Part shown: piece after piece, positions 31,162 through 39,488 of the stretch
Numbering within the stretch: position 1 is the stretch's first letter
Layout: each line of letters begins with the position of its first letter
DNA from: Rhizobium sp. RU20A
GTDB lineage: Bacteria; Pseudomonadota; Alphaproteobacteria; Rhizobiales; Rhizobiaceae
NCBI RefSeq assembly: GCF_900155885.1
Contig: NZ_FTMB01000003.1
Location: forward strand, 124,001 to 188,000
Length of the DNA: 64,000 nucleotides
Direction of reading: 5' to 3'
The notes under the pieces: generated by a model
Told to the model about the DNA's origin: nothing
The model's input: the letters and a program-made list of their open reading frames with translations, nothing else
The model's database searches: none
Position numbers and translations under genes: made by a program

Positions 31162-31392
31162 GACATCCTCGCCTTCAACGGCGTCACCACTGCGGGAAGG
31201 CCGGCTGTCCCGGCGGGTCCTTTCGCGATACGTCTCTGAAAAGATGACGATGTTTGCACACAGGCCGCAATGAGACTTGTTTTTGACGTAAACACAGTCA
31301 CATTCTACTCACAGAACCGCAGGCATGAGGCTGCGGCGATAAAGCCGGGCGGGCGAACCGCCGGCGACAGGGTGTATCCCAAGGGGGCGCGC

Positions 31393-31992
31393 ATGAAGCT
31401 CGGCGTGAAGGTCAAGGAACGGCTCGGTCGAAAGTTCGACGAGGAAATCCGCTTCTTCAAAGGTTTCCGCAGCAACATGAAGGCCGTCGGATCGATCGTC
31501 CCGACCTCCGGCTTCACGGCACGGCGCATGGCGAGTGTCATCGACATCCAGTCCGGCCTGCCCGTGCTCGAGCTCGGCCCCGGCACGGGCGTGATCACCA
31601 AGGCCATCCTGCAGACCGGGCTTGCACCGGATAAGCTGGTCTCGGTCGAATATTCCGAGAGCTTCTTTGAGCATTTGATCTCGACCTATCCCGGCGTCAA
31701 TTTCGTGCATGGGGATGCCTTCAACCTGGACGAGTCGCTCGGCACGCTCGCCGGCACCCGTTTCGACTGTGTCATCTCGGCCGTGCCGCTGCTGAATTTC
31801 CCGATGCACCGCCGCGTCTCGCTGATAGACAGCCTTCTCGACCGCGTCCCGGCCGGCCGGCCCGTGATCCAGATTTCCTACGGACCGCTGTCCCCCGTCG
31901 TCGCGATGCCGGATCGCTATCAGATCAGCCATTATGATTTTGTGGTGCGCAACATTCCTCCCGCACAGTTATGGGTCTATCGCCGCGGCTGA
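31393..31992 (+). CDS. pmtA: phospholipid N-methyltransferase (PmtA)
   Basis: A 199-aa soluble, membrane-associated methyltransferase that converts phosphatidylethanolamine to phosphatidylcholine by three SAM-dependent methylations. Motif I is L-E-L-G-P-G-T-G-V-I-T, followed by V-S-V-E-Y-S-E and F-D-C-V-I-S-A-V-P-L-L-N-F. The length and the R-F-F-K-x-F-x-x-N-M-K-A-V-G-S-I-V-P-T-S start match the rhizobial PmtA (Sinorhizobium) type. The ATG at 31393 is chosen for this match; the open frame continues upstream to 31270. About 230 bases separate it from dnaN. Confidence 0.9.
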   Translation: MKLGVKVKERLGRKFDEEIRFFKGFRSNMKAVGSIVPTSGFTARRMASVIDIQSGLPVLELGPGTGVITKAILQTGLAPDKLVSVEYSESFFEHLISTYPGVNFVHGDAFNLDESLGTLAGTRFDCVISAVPLLNFPMHRRVSLIDSLLDRVPAGRPVIQISYGPLSPVVAMPDRYQISHYDFVVRNIPPAQLWVYRRG

Positions 31993-32093
31993 GATGCCTG
32001 TGATGGGGCGCCCTTTCGTCGCCTTTGCCCTTGCCGATCGCCGCGTCGCATGCGACTGGACGCCCGTCGAATTCTGGCAGGGAGTGTGATGCG

Positions 32094-32801
32094 ATGGACA
32101 CCCGTGACCGACTGATCGTCGGCCTTGATCTTCCGAGCGTGGACGAGGCCGAACGCATGGTGGAAACGCTGGGCGACAGCGTCAATTTTTACAAAATCGG
32201 CTATCAACTCGTCTTTGCCGGCGGCCTTCCCTTCGCGCAGCAGCTTGCCGCGAGCGGCAAGAAGGTCTTCCTCGACGTCAAGCTGCTCGACATCGACAAC
32301 ACGATTGCGCACGGCGTCGAGAACATCGCCAAGATGGGCATGACGATGATGACTCTGCATGCCTATCCCAAGGCAATGCGCGCGGCCGTGAAGGCGGCCG
32401 AAGGTTCAGGCCTCTGCCTGCTGGGCGTCACTGTCCTCACCTCCATGGACCAGGCGGACCTCACCGAAGCCGGCTATGCTACGGATCCGCAATCGCTGGT
32501 CAGGCTGCGCGCCGAACAGGCTCGCGATGCCGGCATGGGCGGCATCGTCTGCTCGGCCGAGGAATCGGCGCTGGTGCGCGGCATCGTGGGCACCGATCTC
32601 GCCATCGTCACGCCGGGCATTCGGCCCACAGGCGCGGAGGCCGGCGACCAGAAGCGGGTGGTGACACCCGGCGATGCGCTGAAGGCCGGCTCCACCCACC
32701 TCGTCGTTGGCCGACCCATCGTCAAGGCACCCGACCCGAAGGCCGCCGCCAGAGCCATCCTGGACGAGATGCACACGGCCCTGTGGCCCGCCAACGCTTA
32801 A
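32094..32801 (+). CDS. pyrF: orotidine 5'-phosphate decarboxylase
   Basis: A 235-aa TIM-barrel enzyme that decarboxylates OMP to UMP in pyrimidine synthesis. The catalytic tetrad region [10 protein letters not shown] is present, as are the N-terminal G-L-D-L/P and the phosphate-binding V-V-G-R-P-I near the end. The ATG at 32094 has AGGGAG about 11 bases upstream. Confidence 0.95.
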   Translation: MDTRDRLIVGLDLPSVDEAERMVETLGDSVNFYKIGYQLVFAGGLPFAQQLAASGKKVFLDVKLLDIDNTIAHGVENIAKMGMTMMTLHAYPKAMRAAVKAAEGSGLCLLGVTVLTSMDQADLTEAGYATDPQSLVRLRAEQARDAGMGGIVCSAEESALVRGIVGTDLAIVTPGIRPTGAEAGDQKRVVTPGDALKAGSTHLVVGRPIVKAPDPKAAARAILDEMHTALWPANA

Positions 32802-32832
32802 GCCCCGGATAATCAAGAGGAGGAAACCCGTT

Positions 32833-33120
32833 ATGGCCAAGGGATACTGGATCGCCCGTGTCGATGTTCGCGACCCGGAAGGCTACAAGGACTATGTGGC
32901 GGCCGCCAAAGTGGCCTTCGAAAAATACGGCGCGGTATTTCTTGCCCGTGGGGGCGCCTATGAGCGCCTCGAGGGCGCGGTGCGAGCCCGCAACGTCGTC
33001 ATCGAGTTTCCCTCGATGCAGGCCGCTATCGACTGCTACAATTCCATGGAATACCAGATCGCAGCCGCCATCCGCCAGAAGGTGGCCGATGCAGAAATGG
33101 TCGTCGTCGAAGGGCTTTGA
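32833..33120 (+). CDS. DUF1330 protein
   Basis: A 95-aa protein of the DUF1330 family, a dimeric ferredoxin-like alpha/beta barrel. It begins A-K-G-Y-W-I-A-R-V-D-V and has R-G-G-x-Y-E-x-L-E-G and V-V-I-E-F-P-S-M-x-x-A, the usual family core. Function is unknown. It follows pyrF by 31 bases with an AGGAGGA ribosome site, so it is probably co-transcribed. Confidence 0.88.
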   Translation: MAKGYWIARVDVRDPEGYKDYVAAAKVAFEKYGAVFLARGGAYERLEGAVRARNVVIEFPSMQAAIDCYNSMEYQIAAAIRQKVADAEMVVVEGL

Positions 33121-33231
33121 CACGTCTTTGCCGCAGCGCACACTGCGGCACTCGGCCCACCTTCACCTTGTCATCGTCTTGGGGTAGAACCTCAAGCCTA
33201 ACAGTCGTTCCCGACCAGGAGATTCTGCCCC

Positions 33232-34212
33232 ATGACCCTCGCCAATCTTCCGCCGCTCGTCACCGTCTTCGGCGGCTCGGGGTTTGTTGGACGTCATGTC
33301 GTCAGGGCGCTCGCCCGGCGCGGCTATCGCATTCGGGTCGCCGTTCGCCGGCCGGACCTGGCCGGCTTCCTGCAGCCGCTCGGCAATGTCGGGCAGATCT
33401 CATTCGTTCAGGCCAACCTGCGCTTCCGCAAGTCGGTGGACCGCGCCGTTGAAGGCTCCGACCATGTCGTCAACTGCGTCGGCATCCTGTTCGAGGCCGG
33501 CCGCAACACCTTCGATGCCGTACAGGAATTCGGCGCCCGCGCCATTGCCGAGGCGGCCCGCACGGCCGGCGCCACGCTGACGCACGTCTCCGCGATCGGC
33601 GCGGACGCCAATTCGGAATCGGTCTATGCCCGCACCAAGGGCCGCGCCGAGCAGGCGATCCTGTCGACCGTTCCCTCGGCGGTCATCCTGCGCCCCTCCA
33701 TCGTGTTCGGCCCCGAGGACGGCTTCTTCAACAAGTTTGCGGATATGTCGCGCTTCTTCCCGGCCCTGCCGCTGGTCGGCGGCGGCATGACGAAGTTCCA
33801 GCCGGTTTATGTCGCCGATGTTGCGGAAGCGGTCGCCAATGCCGTTGATGGCAAGCTGCAGCCGGGTGCCGTCTATGAACTCGGCGGCCCCGAGGTCATG
33901 ACCTTCCGCGATTGTCTCGAAACCATGCTGTCGGTCGTCGATCGCAAGCGCCCGCTGGTTTCCCTGCCCTTCGGCCTCGCATCGCTGATGGGCTCGGTCG
34001 CTTCGCTCGTGCCCTTCATCACCCCGCCGATCACGCCGGATCAGGTGAAGCTCCTGAAGTCGGACAACGTTGTCTCGCCCGAGGCGATCGCGGCTGGCCG
34101 GACACTCGCCGGCATGGGCATACAGCCGACGGCGGTGGAGGCGGTTCTGCCCTCCTATCTCGTGCGTTATCGCCCACAGGGCCAATACACACGCTCGGGC
34201 CGGGCCGCCTGA
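33232..34212 (+). CDS. NDUFA9-like complex I-associated NAD(P)-binding protein
   Basis: A 326-aa atypical short-chain dehydrogenase. The Rossmann motif V-F-G-G-S-G-F-V-G-R-H-V-V is at the N-terminus, with V-N-C-V-G-I-L and H-V-S-A-I-G-A-D following; the active Tyr-x-x-x-Lys is replaced by Y-A-R-T-K. These match the alphaproteobacterial relatives of mitochondrial complex I subunit NDUFA9. Its role would be in respiratory complex I assembly or stability, but no nuo genes are in the window. A strong terminator lies 33 bases after the stop. Confidence 0.85.
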   Translation: MTLANLPPLVTVFGGSGFVGRHVVRALARRGYRIRVAVRRPDLAGFLQPLGNVGQISFVQANLRFRKSVDRAVEGSDHVVNCVGILFEAGRNTFDAVQEFGARAIAEAARTAGATLTHVSAIGADANSESVYARTKGRAEQAILSTVPSAVILRPSIVFGPEDGFFNKFADMSRFFPALPLVGGGMTKFQPVYVADVAEAVANAVDGKLQPGAVYELGGPEVMTFRDCLETMLSVVDRKRPLVSLPFGLASLMGSVASLVPFITPPITPDQVKLLKSDNVVSPEAIAAGRTLAGMGIQPTAVEAVLPSYLVRYRPQGQYTRSGRAA

Positions 34213-34244
34213 CGAGAACGTCCCACCATCGCGACCGTTGCAGG

Positions 34245-34270
34245 AAAGCCGCAGTAAAATGCGGCTTTTT
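34245..34270 (+). terminator. rho-independent terminator after the NDUFA9-like gene
   Basis: Perfect 9-bp stem (34245-34253 with 34260-34268), six-base loop GTAAAA, followed by a T-run to 34270. Confidence 0.85.
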
Positions 34271-34394
34271 CATTTACCGGGGATTCAGCATGATCCCGTA
34301 TTGATCGGAATGTCAGCTCCGACTATCAGCGGCAGTCACAGGGCCGAGCGGGGCATTCCGGGGCATCCACTTTCTTCGAAAGGCTGAATTTTCA

Positions 34395-34559
34395 ATGGGC
34401 AAGTCGATTGCTGCTTTCTTTGCCTGCGCAGCGCTGGTGATTATCGCCGGCTCCTTCGTCGCACCGCGCACCACGGTTGCCGATAGCCGCGCCGCATGCG
34501 CGCCGGCCTATGGCGTCGATCCGTGCACGACGGGCGCCATCCCCGGCAGCGCCAAGTAA
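34395..34559 (+). CDS. small secreted or membrane-anchored protein (54 aa)
   Basis: A 54-aa open frame from ATG 34395 to TAA 34557-34559. It has a Lys, then a hydrophobic segment (about 4-22) that is either a signal peptide or an anchor, and a short polar C-terminus with two Cys and many Pro and Gly (A-C-A-P-A-Y-G-V-D-P-C-T-T-G). It lies between two strong terminators and thus forms its own transcription unit. No family was recognised. Confidence 0.5.
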   Translation: MGKSIAAFFACAALVIIAGSFVAPRTTVADSRAACAPAYGVDPCTTGAIPGSAK

Positions 34560-34622
34560 TCTGCCCCAGGGCGCTCCGCTGACTGGGGGCGCATCCCACA
34601 CATATCACCCGTGAATTTGCAC

Positions 34623-34663
34623 AACCGCGTGGCCCGCTCTCCCAGCAGGCCACGCGGTTTTTT
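34623..34663. terminator. strong bidirectional terminator
   Basis: Perfect 12-bp stem (34623-34634 with 34648-34659), 13-base loop, followed by a T-run to 34663 on the plus strand. It ends the small gene and, read on the minus strand, sits immediately after the uppP stop. Confidence 0.8.
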
Positions 34664-35490
34664 CATGCGGCGGGAACGGAACCGCCGCTGGTCAGCAGCA
34701 GGGCGATGAGGCCGATGGTGCCGACAACGATCCGCCAGATCGCGAAGGGCGTGAAGCCGCGCGAGGAGACGAAATCGAGCAGCTTGCGCACGACGATCAG
34801 TGCCGAGACGAAGGCGGCCACGAAACCGATCGCGACGATGCTGGCGGAAGAGAAATCGAGGGCGTTGCGGTTCTTGTAAAGGTCGAGCGTGAAGGCCCCG
34901 AGCATGGTCGGCATGGCGAGGAAGAAGGAGAACTCCGCCGCCGAACGCTTGTCCGTACCCATCAGCAGCGCGCCAACGATGGTCGCGCCCGAACGCGAGG
35001 TTCCAGGCACCATGGCGAGGCACTGGAAAAAGCCGATCTTCAGCGCCAGTGACGGCGGATAGTCCATCACGTCGCGGTAGCGTGGCTTCAGCGGCATGCG
35101 ATCGACCGCCAGCAGCACGAAGCCGCCGAGGATCAGGACGACGCAGATCAGCATAGGCGTCTCGAACAGCACCGACTTGATGAAGTCATGGGCGAGAGCG
35201 CCGATGACGGCGGCCGGGAGGAAAGCGAGGAGAACGGACAGGACGAAGCGGCGGGCGCGCGCATCGCTGGGAAGCGCCAGCGCGATCGAGAGCAGTTTCT
35301 GGAAATAGACCAGGAGAATAGCGAGGATCGCGCCGAGCTGGATGAGAACGGCAAAGGTGTTGCCGGGCGACTTGAAGCCCAGAAAATGACCCGCCAGAAG
35401 AACGTGGGCGGTTGAGGAAACTGGAATAAACTCGGTCAGGCCCTCGATAATTCCGAGCACGAGGGCGCTCACAATCGATTGATCGTCCAT
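34663..35490 (-). CDS. uppP: undecaprenyl-diphosphatase
   Basis: A 275-aa inner-membrane phosphatase that recycles undecaprenyl pyrophosphate for peptidoglycan and O-antigen synthesis; high levels give bacitracin resistance. The two signatures are [15 protein letters not shown] near the N-terminus and P-G-T-S-R-S-G-A-T in the middle. Eight or so helices are visible. It is divergent from the GST gene. Confidence 0.93.
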   Translation of the reverse strand: MDDQSIVSALVLGIIEGLTEFIPVSSTAHVLLAGHFLGFKSPGNTFAVLIQLGAILAILLVYFQKLLSIALALPSDARARRFVLSVLLAFLPAAVIGALAHDFIKSVLFETPMLICVVLILGGFVLLAVDRMPLKPRYRDVMDYPPSLALKIGFFQCLAMVPGTSRSGATIVGALLMGTDKRSAAEFSFFLAMPTMLGAFTLDLYKNRNALDFSSASIVAIGFVAAFVSALIVVRKLLDFVSSRGFTPFAIWRIVVGTIGLIALLLTSGGSVPAA

Positions 35491-35602
35491 GAATTAATTT
35501 TCCCTGAAGAATTGCGCTCTATCTAGAAAAGGATTGGTTGCCTTGCGTTAATCGTGCCGTGTTCCTATAGCTCCTCGCCCCGGCGCATGGCCAGCCAAAA
35601 CG

Positions 35603-35654
35603 CTAGGGTCGAAACCCAATCAGAGCACCTATCCTGATTGGGTTTCAACCCTAG
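35603..35654. repeat. long inverted repeat upstream of the GST gene
   Basis: A 21-base arm (35603-35623) is repeated in inverted form (35634-35654) with one mismatch and a 10-base spacer. It lies 41 bases before the GST start and 112 bases before the uppP start, in the divergent gap. It might be a terminator, attenuator, operator or mobile repeat; no T-run follows. Confidence 0.7.
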
Positions 35655-35695
35655 ATGACCGCGACACAGCCCCCATTGAGAACAGAAGCTCATCG

Positions 35696-36388
35696 ATGCC
35701 CATTCTCTACCACCATCCGATGTCTGCCGCCTCGCGCTTCGTCCGGCTGATCCTGTCCGAATATGGCTATCAGCCCGATCTGGCGGAAGAACAGCCATGG
35801 GACAAGCGCAAGGACTTTCTTGCGCTCAACCCGGCCGGCACGCTTCCGGTCTATGTGGACGACAGCATGCGGGCGCTCTGTGGGGCGGGCGTCATCAGCG
35901 AGTTTCTCGACGAAACCGATGGCGTCCTGAAACGCGAGCGTCGACTTCTGGCCGAGGACCCGTTCCAGCGCGCCGAAATCCGCCGGCTGACGGAGTGGTT
36001 CATGCAGAAGATGGAAGCGGACGTGACGCGGCCCTTGGTGCGCGAGCGCGTCTTCAAGCTGCAGATGCGGGCCGATCAGGGTGGCGGTGCGCCGGATAGC
36101 AAGGTGCTGCGCACCTCGCGCGCCAATATCCGCCAGCATCTGAAATATCTCTCCTGGCTGGCGGGCTCGCGTACCTATCTGGCCGGCGAGCGTCTATCCT
36201 ATGCCGACCTTGCGGCGGCGGCCTCCCTGTCGGTGCTCGACTATCTCGGCGAGGTGGACTGGAGCGAGGCACCGGCGGCCAAGGACTGGTACCAGCGCAT
36301 CAAGTCGCGCCCCTCCTTCCGCCCGCTGCTCGCCGAGCGCGTGCGCGGCATCCTGCCGGTCTCGCATTATGCGGACCTCGATTTCTAG
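35696..36388 (+). CDS. glutathione S-transferase family protein
   Basis: A 230-aa protein with an N-terminal thioredoxin-like GST domain (1-80; L-Y-H-H-P-M-S-A-A-S-R-F-V-R start and A-G-T-L-P-V-Y) and an all-helical C-terminal domain with S-Y-A-D-L-A-A-A-A. The putative catalytic residue is Ser9 or Ser12. The physiological substrate is unknown. A long inverted repeat precedes it and a palindromic repeat element starts at its stop codon. Confidence 0.85.
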   Translation: MPILYHHPMSAASRFVRLILSEYGYQPDLAEEQPWDKRKDFLALNPAGTLPVYVDDSMRALCGAGVISEFLDETDGVLKRERRLLAEDPFQRAEIRRLTEWFMQKMEADVTRPLVRERVFKLQMRADQGGGAPDSKVLRTSRANIRQHLKYLSWLAGSRTYLAGERLSYADLAAAASLSVLDYLGEVDWSEAPAAKDWYQRIKSRPSFRPLLAERVRGILPVSHYADLDF

Positions 36389-36489
36389 AGCATTTCCAGC
36401 CGAAGCGTGATCGCTTCGGCGTCGGACAATGCGGTGAAACAAAAAACAGAGAACATTTCCAGTGATCCCCTGATCATCGGAAATGCTCT
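36387..36489. repeat. palindromic intergenic repeat element
   Basis: Outer 11-bp arms AGAGCATTTCC (36387-36397) and GGAAATGCTCT (36479-36489) are perfectly inverted. A near-copy of the first arm, AGAACATTTCC, sits at 36450-36460, and an internal perfect hairpin lies at 36401-36418 (7-bp stem, 4-base loop). A diverged copy of the left half is found at 51743-51806. This looks like a rhizobial REP/MITE-like element. Confidence 0.7.
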
Positions 36490-36511
36490 GTGAAGGGTGA
36501 GGAGGACGACG

Positions 36512-37678
36512 GTGGCGGCAGAGACGGCGCGGGCAGACAGGCAGCGCCTGGCCCTCACGCAGTTCGCCACCGCCGAGGCGCTGGCGCACGGCTTCGACCT
36601 CTGTCGCATCACGACCCCCGAACGCATTCCGGACCTCCGGCCGGTTCTCCAGGCCTTCGTGGGCGAAGGCTATCACGGCAGCATGGCCTGGATGGAAGAG
36701 ACGCTGGAGCGGCGCGGCCATCCGACAGGGCTCTGGCCGGAGGTCCGCTCGCTCGTCATGGTCGCCATGAATTACGGGCCGGACGAGGATCCGCGGACCT
36801 TGCGCGAAGAGCCCGGTCGTGGCGCCATCTCCGTCTATGCCCGCCACCGCGACTATCACGACGTCATGAAGGGCAAGCTGAAGGCGCTCGCGACCCGCTT
36901 TGCCGCCCGGGCCGGCAGCGATGTCAAGGTCTTCGTCGATACGGCGCCGGTGATGGAAAAGCCGCTCGCCGCCGCCGCCGGGCTCGGCTGGCAGGGCAAG
37001 CACACCAATCTCGTCAGCCGCAGCCATGGCTCCTGGCTGTTCCTCGGCTCGATGTTCACCACGGCCGAGCTGATCCCCGATGCCGGCGAAGTGGACCACT
37101 GCGGCTCCTGCCGGGCCTGCCTTGATGCGTGCCCAACCAACGCCTTCCCCGCGCCCTACCGGATCGATGCGCGGCGCTGCATTTCCTATCTGACTATCGA
37201 GAACAAGGGGCCGATCCCGGCCGACCTGCGCCCGCTGATCGGCAACCGCATCTATGGCTGTGACGATTGCCTTGCGGCCTGCCCCTGGAACAAGTTCGCG
37301 CAGAGCGCCGCCGAAATCCGCCTGAAAGCGCGCGCGGATCTGAAGGCCCCTGAACTCGCCGATCTCCTTGCCCTTGATGATGCCGCCTTCCGTGCGCACT
37401 TCTCGGCCTCGCCCATCAAGCGGATCGGCCGCGATCGGTTCCTGCGCAATGTGCTGACGGCGGCCGGAAATAGCGGCGATGGTGATCTTGCAGGCCACTG
37501 TCGGCCACACCTGTCTGACACCTCGCCCCTCGTGCGCGGGGCCGCGGCGTGGGCGATGGCGCGCCTTCTGGATGCCGGCGCCTTTGCGGCGCTGGCGAAG
37601 CAGATGACGGCCGACGAACAAGACGAGATGGTGCTGACCGAGTGGCGCGATGCCCTGGCCAGCCAAGGAGAGAGCTGA
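36512..37678 (+). CDS. queG: epoxyqueuosine reductase
   Basis: A 388-aa cobalamin- and iron-sulfur-dependent enzyme that reduces epoxyqueuosine to queuosine in the tRNA wobble position. The first Fe-S motif is [12 protein letters not shown] (C197, C200, C203, C207) and the second is C-D-D-C-L-A-A-C-P. The GTG at 36512 is used because AGGAGG lies 6 bases upstream; a GTG at 36497 would include this site in the coding frame. It follows the palindromic repeat closely. Confidence 0.93.
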   Translation: MAAETARADRQRLALTQFATAEALAHGFDLCRITTPERIPDLRPVLQAFVGEGYHGSMAWMEETLERRGHPTGLWPEVRSLVMVAMNYGPDEDPRTLREEPGRGAISVYARHRDYHDVMKGKLKALATRFAARAGSDVKVFVDTAPVMEKPLAAAAGLGWQGKHTNLVSRSHGSWLFLGSMFTTAELIPDAGEVDHCGSCRACLDACPTNAFPAPYRIDARRCISYLTIENKGPIPADLRPLIGNRIYGCDDCLAACPWNKFAQSAAEIRLKARADLKAPELADLLALDDAAFRAHFSASPIKRIGRDRFLRNVLTAAGNSGDGDLAGHCRPHLSDTSPLVRGAAAWAMARLLDAGAFAALAKQMTADEQDEMVLTEWRDALASQGES

Positions 37679-37679
37679 C

Positions 37680-38570
37680 ATGACGACACTGACCATTCTC
37701 GGCGCCGGCTTTTCCGGCCAGGCGATTGCCGAGGCCTTCAAGGCCGTGACGACCGATATTGCCGGAACGACGCGCTCGGCCGAAAAAGCGGCGCGGCTTG
37801 GGGCCGATGGCATCCGCGCCATTCTCTATGACGGTCAGGCGATCGAGGAGACGCTCGCCGAGCGTCTTCGCGAGACCACGCACCTTATCCAATCCATCGC
37901 GCCCGGCAAGGATGGCGATCCCATGCTACGGCCCGGCGTGCCGCCGCTCACGGTGCTCTGCCCGAAGCTCGAATGGGCCGGCTATCTCTCCACGGTCGGC
38001 GTCTACGGCGATCATGGCGGGGCCTGGGTGGACGAGGCAACGCCGCTGAACCCCGTCTCGGCCCGCTCGCTGGAGCGCGTCGAGGCCGAAGAAGGCTGGC
38101 TGGCAGCCGGCACGGCTGCCGGCCTTCCCGTCGCGGTTCTGCGTCTGTCCGGCATCTACGGGCCAGGGCGCAACACGTTCTGGAATTTCGAGGACGGAAC
38201 GGCGCGGCGCCTTATCAAGCCCGGTCAGGTCTTCAACCGTATCCGGGTGGAGGACATCGGCGCGGCCAGCCTGTTCCTCGCCGACGGCAAGCATGGCGGC
38301 ATCTTCAACATCACCGACGACGAGCCCGCCCCGCCGCAGGATATCGTCGCGGAAGCTGCCCGGCTCATGGGCGTCGCGCCGCCGCCGGAAATTGCCTTTG
38401 AAACCGCCGAATTGTCGCCGATGGCCCGCTCCTTCTATGGCGAGAACAAGCGGGTCTCGAATGCGAAGCTGAAAGCCCTCGGCTTTGTCTTCGCCTATCC
38501 CGACTATCGCGTTTCGCTGGCCGATCTGTGGCGAGACGGGCGCTGGCGCGGACACCGCAACCGCACCTGA
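37680..38570 (+). CDS. NAD(P)-dependent epimerase/SDR-family protein (YeeZ-like)
   Basis: A 296-aa Rossmann protein beginning M-T-T-L-T-I-L-G-A-G-F-S-G-Q-A-I-A. The V-G-V-Y-G-D-H-G-G-A-W-V-D-E and L-R-L-S-G-I-Y-G-P-G-R-N stretches are typical of the YeeZ-type extended SDRs. The substrate is unknown. The ATG follows the queG stop by one base, so the two are likely co-transcribed; a strong terminator is 75 bases past the stop. Confidence 0.85.
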   Translation: MTTLTILGAGFSGQAIAEAFKAVTTDIAGTTRSAEKAARLGADGIRAILYDGQAIEETLAERLRETTHLIQSIAPGKDGDPMLRPGVPPLTVLCPKLEWAGYLSTVGVYGDHGGAWVDEATPLNPVSARSLERVEAEEGWLAAGTAAGLPVAVLRLSGIYGPGRNTFWNFEDGTARRLIKPGQVFNRIRVEDIGAASLFLADGKHGGIFNITDDEPAPPQDIVAEAARLMGVAPPPEIAFETAELSPMARSFYGENKRVSNAKLKALGFVFAYPDYRVSLADLWRDGRWRGHRNRT

Positions 38571-38645
38571 GCCGCTGCGCGAAGGTCATCATCAAGAGCT
38601 CAATGTAAGACGCGACTATAGAGTTAATAATTCCTTACGACTTCG

Positions 38646-38680
38646 AGTCCATCGCCTCCACAGCAGGCGATGGACTTTTT
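38646..38680 (+). terminator. rho-independent terminator after the epimerase gene
   Basis: Perfect 12-bp stem (38646-38657 with 38665-38676), 7-base loop, followed by a T-run to 38680. Confidence 0.88.
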
Positions 38681-38798
38681 CGTTTCGGACTATCTCCCGT
38701 GATATCCTACAACTATCGCGCTATTGTCCGCAGCAAAGCAGTCCGCTGAATCGCGAGAATGCGCTCCTTAAAAAATTTTATATGAATTTGATTCACAG

Positions 38799-38822
38799 CC
38801 GGCGTAATTGCCCGCCGGTTTT
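38799..38822 (+). terminator. second terminator in the non-coding gap
   Basis: Perfect 6-bp GC stem (38799-38804 with 38813-38818), 8-base loop and TTTT. No annotated gene lies between this and the terminator ending at 38680, so a short non-coding transcript may end here. Confidence 0.6.
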
Positions 38823-39027
38823 GGCATCGAAATAGGAATCGTTCTGATTCCAAACGGAATCATGACAATCGAGCACGCATTCAAACGGCAATACAACTGC
38901 CTAAACCCGCTCCTGATAGAACATCCAAACCTATACTGTGACAGGTTGCGGCACTTTTTCGCCACTTTTTACCCGGTAATGCGCCCTCCACAGCTCATCC
39001 CGTTATGCGTGACGAAGGACTTTCCGT

Positions 39028-39399
39028 TTGACTTTGAAGACTACGACCCTGGCCGCCGCCGCTCTCGCCCTCACCGCTGCCGCCCTCCTTCTGCAGCCCA
39101 GCGAAAGCCACGCGGCCGGCGCGGGCTGTGGTGGCGCCTCCTGGTATGCCCTCTCCTCGCGCACAGCCTCCGGCGAACGCATGAATGCTGCGCACATGAC
39201 CGCCGCCCACCGCAAGTTCGCCTTCGGCACCAAGCTCCAGGTCACCAACAAGCGCAACGGCAAGTCTGTCGTGGTGCGCATCAATGACCGCGGCCCCTTC
39301 ATTCGCGGCCGTGTCCTTGACCTTTCAAAGGCTGCCGCCAGCAGCATCGGCATGATCAAATCCGGGCACGCCAACGTCTGCTACCGCGTCATTTCCTGA
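39028..39399 (+). CDS. RlpA-like septal ring lytic transglycosylase (DPBB domain)
   Basis: A 123-aa exported protein with a signal peptide (about 1-29, ending S-E-S-H-A) and a compact double-psi beta-barrel: G-A-S-W-Y, T-A-S-G-E-R-M-N, A-H-R-K-F-A-F-G-T, V-V-V-R-I-N-D-R-G-P-F, and D-L-S-K-A-A-A. The Asp in N-D-R-G-P-F matches the catalytic Asp of RlpA. It lacks the SPOR domain of full-length RlpA. The start is TTG at 39028, with GAAGGA 8 bases upstream; an 8-codon ATG frame at 39005-39031 ends over this start. No better ATG gives a signal peptide. Confidence 0.85.
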   Translation: MTLKTTTLAAAALALTAAALLLQPSESHAAGAGCGGASWYALSSRTASGERMNAAHMTAAHRKFAFGTKLQVTNKRNGKSVVVRINDRGPFIRGRVLDLSKAAASSIGMIKSGHANVCYRVIS

Positions 39400-39488
39400 G
39401 ACGCGTCGGCTCCGGCCTCCGCTCTTTGGTCTTGCCCCGGCGGGGCATCGTCGCTACCACGACCTTTCACAGCGGAATGGAACAGGCG

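Larger units (their letters stand above)
38571..39027. other. non-coding gap with two terminators and alternating hairpins
   Basis: About 457 bases without a gene. It contains two rho-independent terminators (38646-38680 and 38799-38822) and, after these, three alternating six-base repeats GGAATC (38835-38840), GATTCC (38846-38851), GGAATC (38856-38861) that can form either of two exclusive hairpins. It is richer in A+T than its neighbours. The section between the two terminators could encode a small RNA. Confidence 0.4.

Noticed and set aside
31283-31311. TTGACG with TACTCA 17 bases further on, before pmtA
   Set aside because: The -10 match is poor, so a promoter cannot be claimed on this alone.
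38782-38835. 17-codon ATG frame spanning the second terminator in the gap before the RlpA gene
   Set aside because: It covers the terminator hairpin and has no ribosome site; the hairpin with its T-run is the better explanation.
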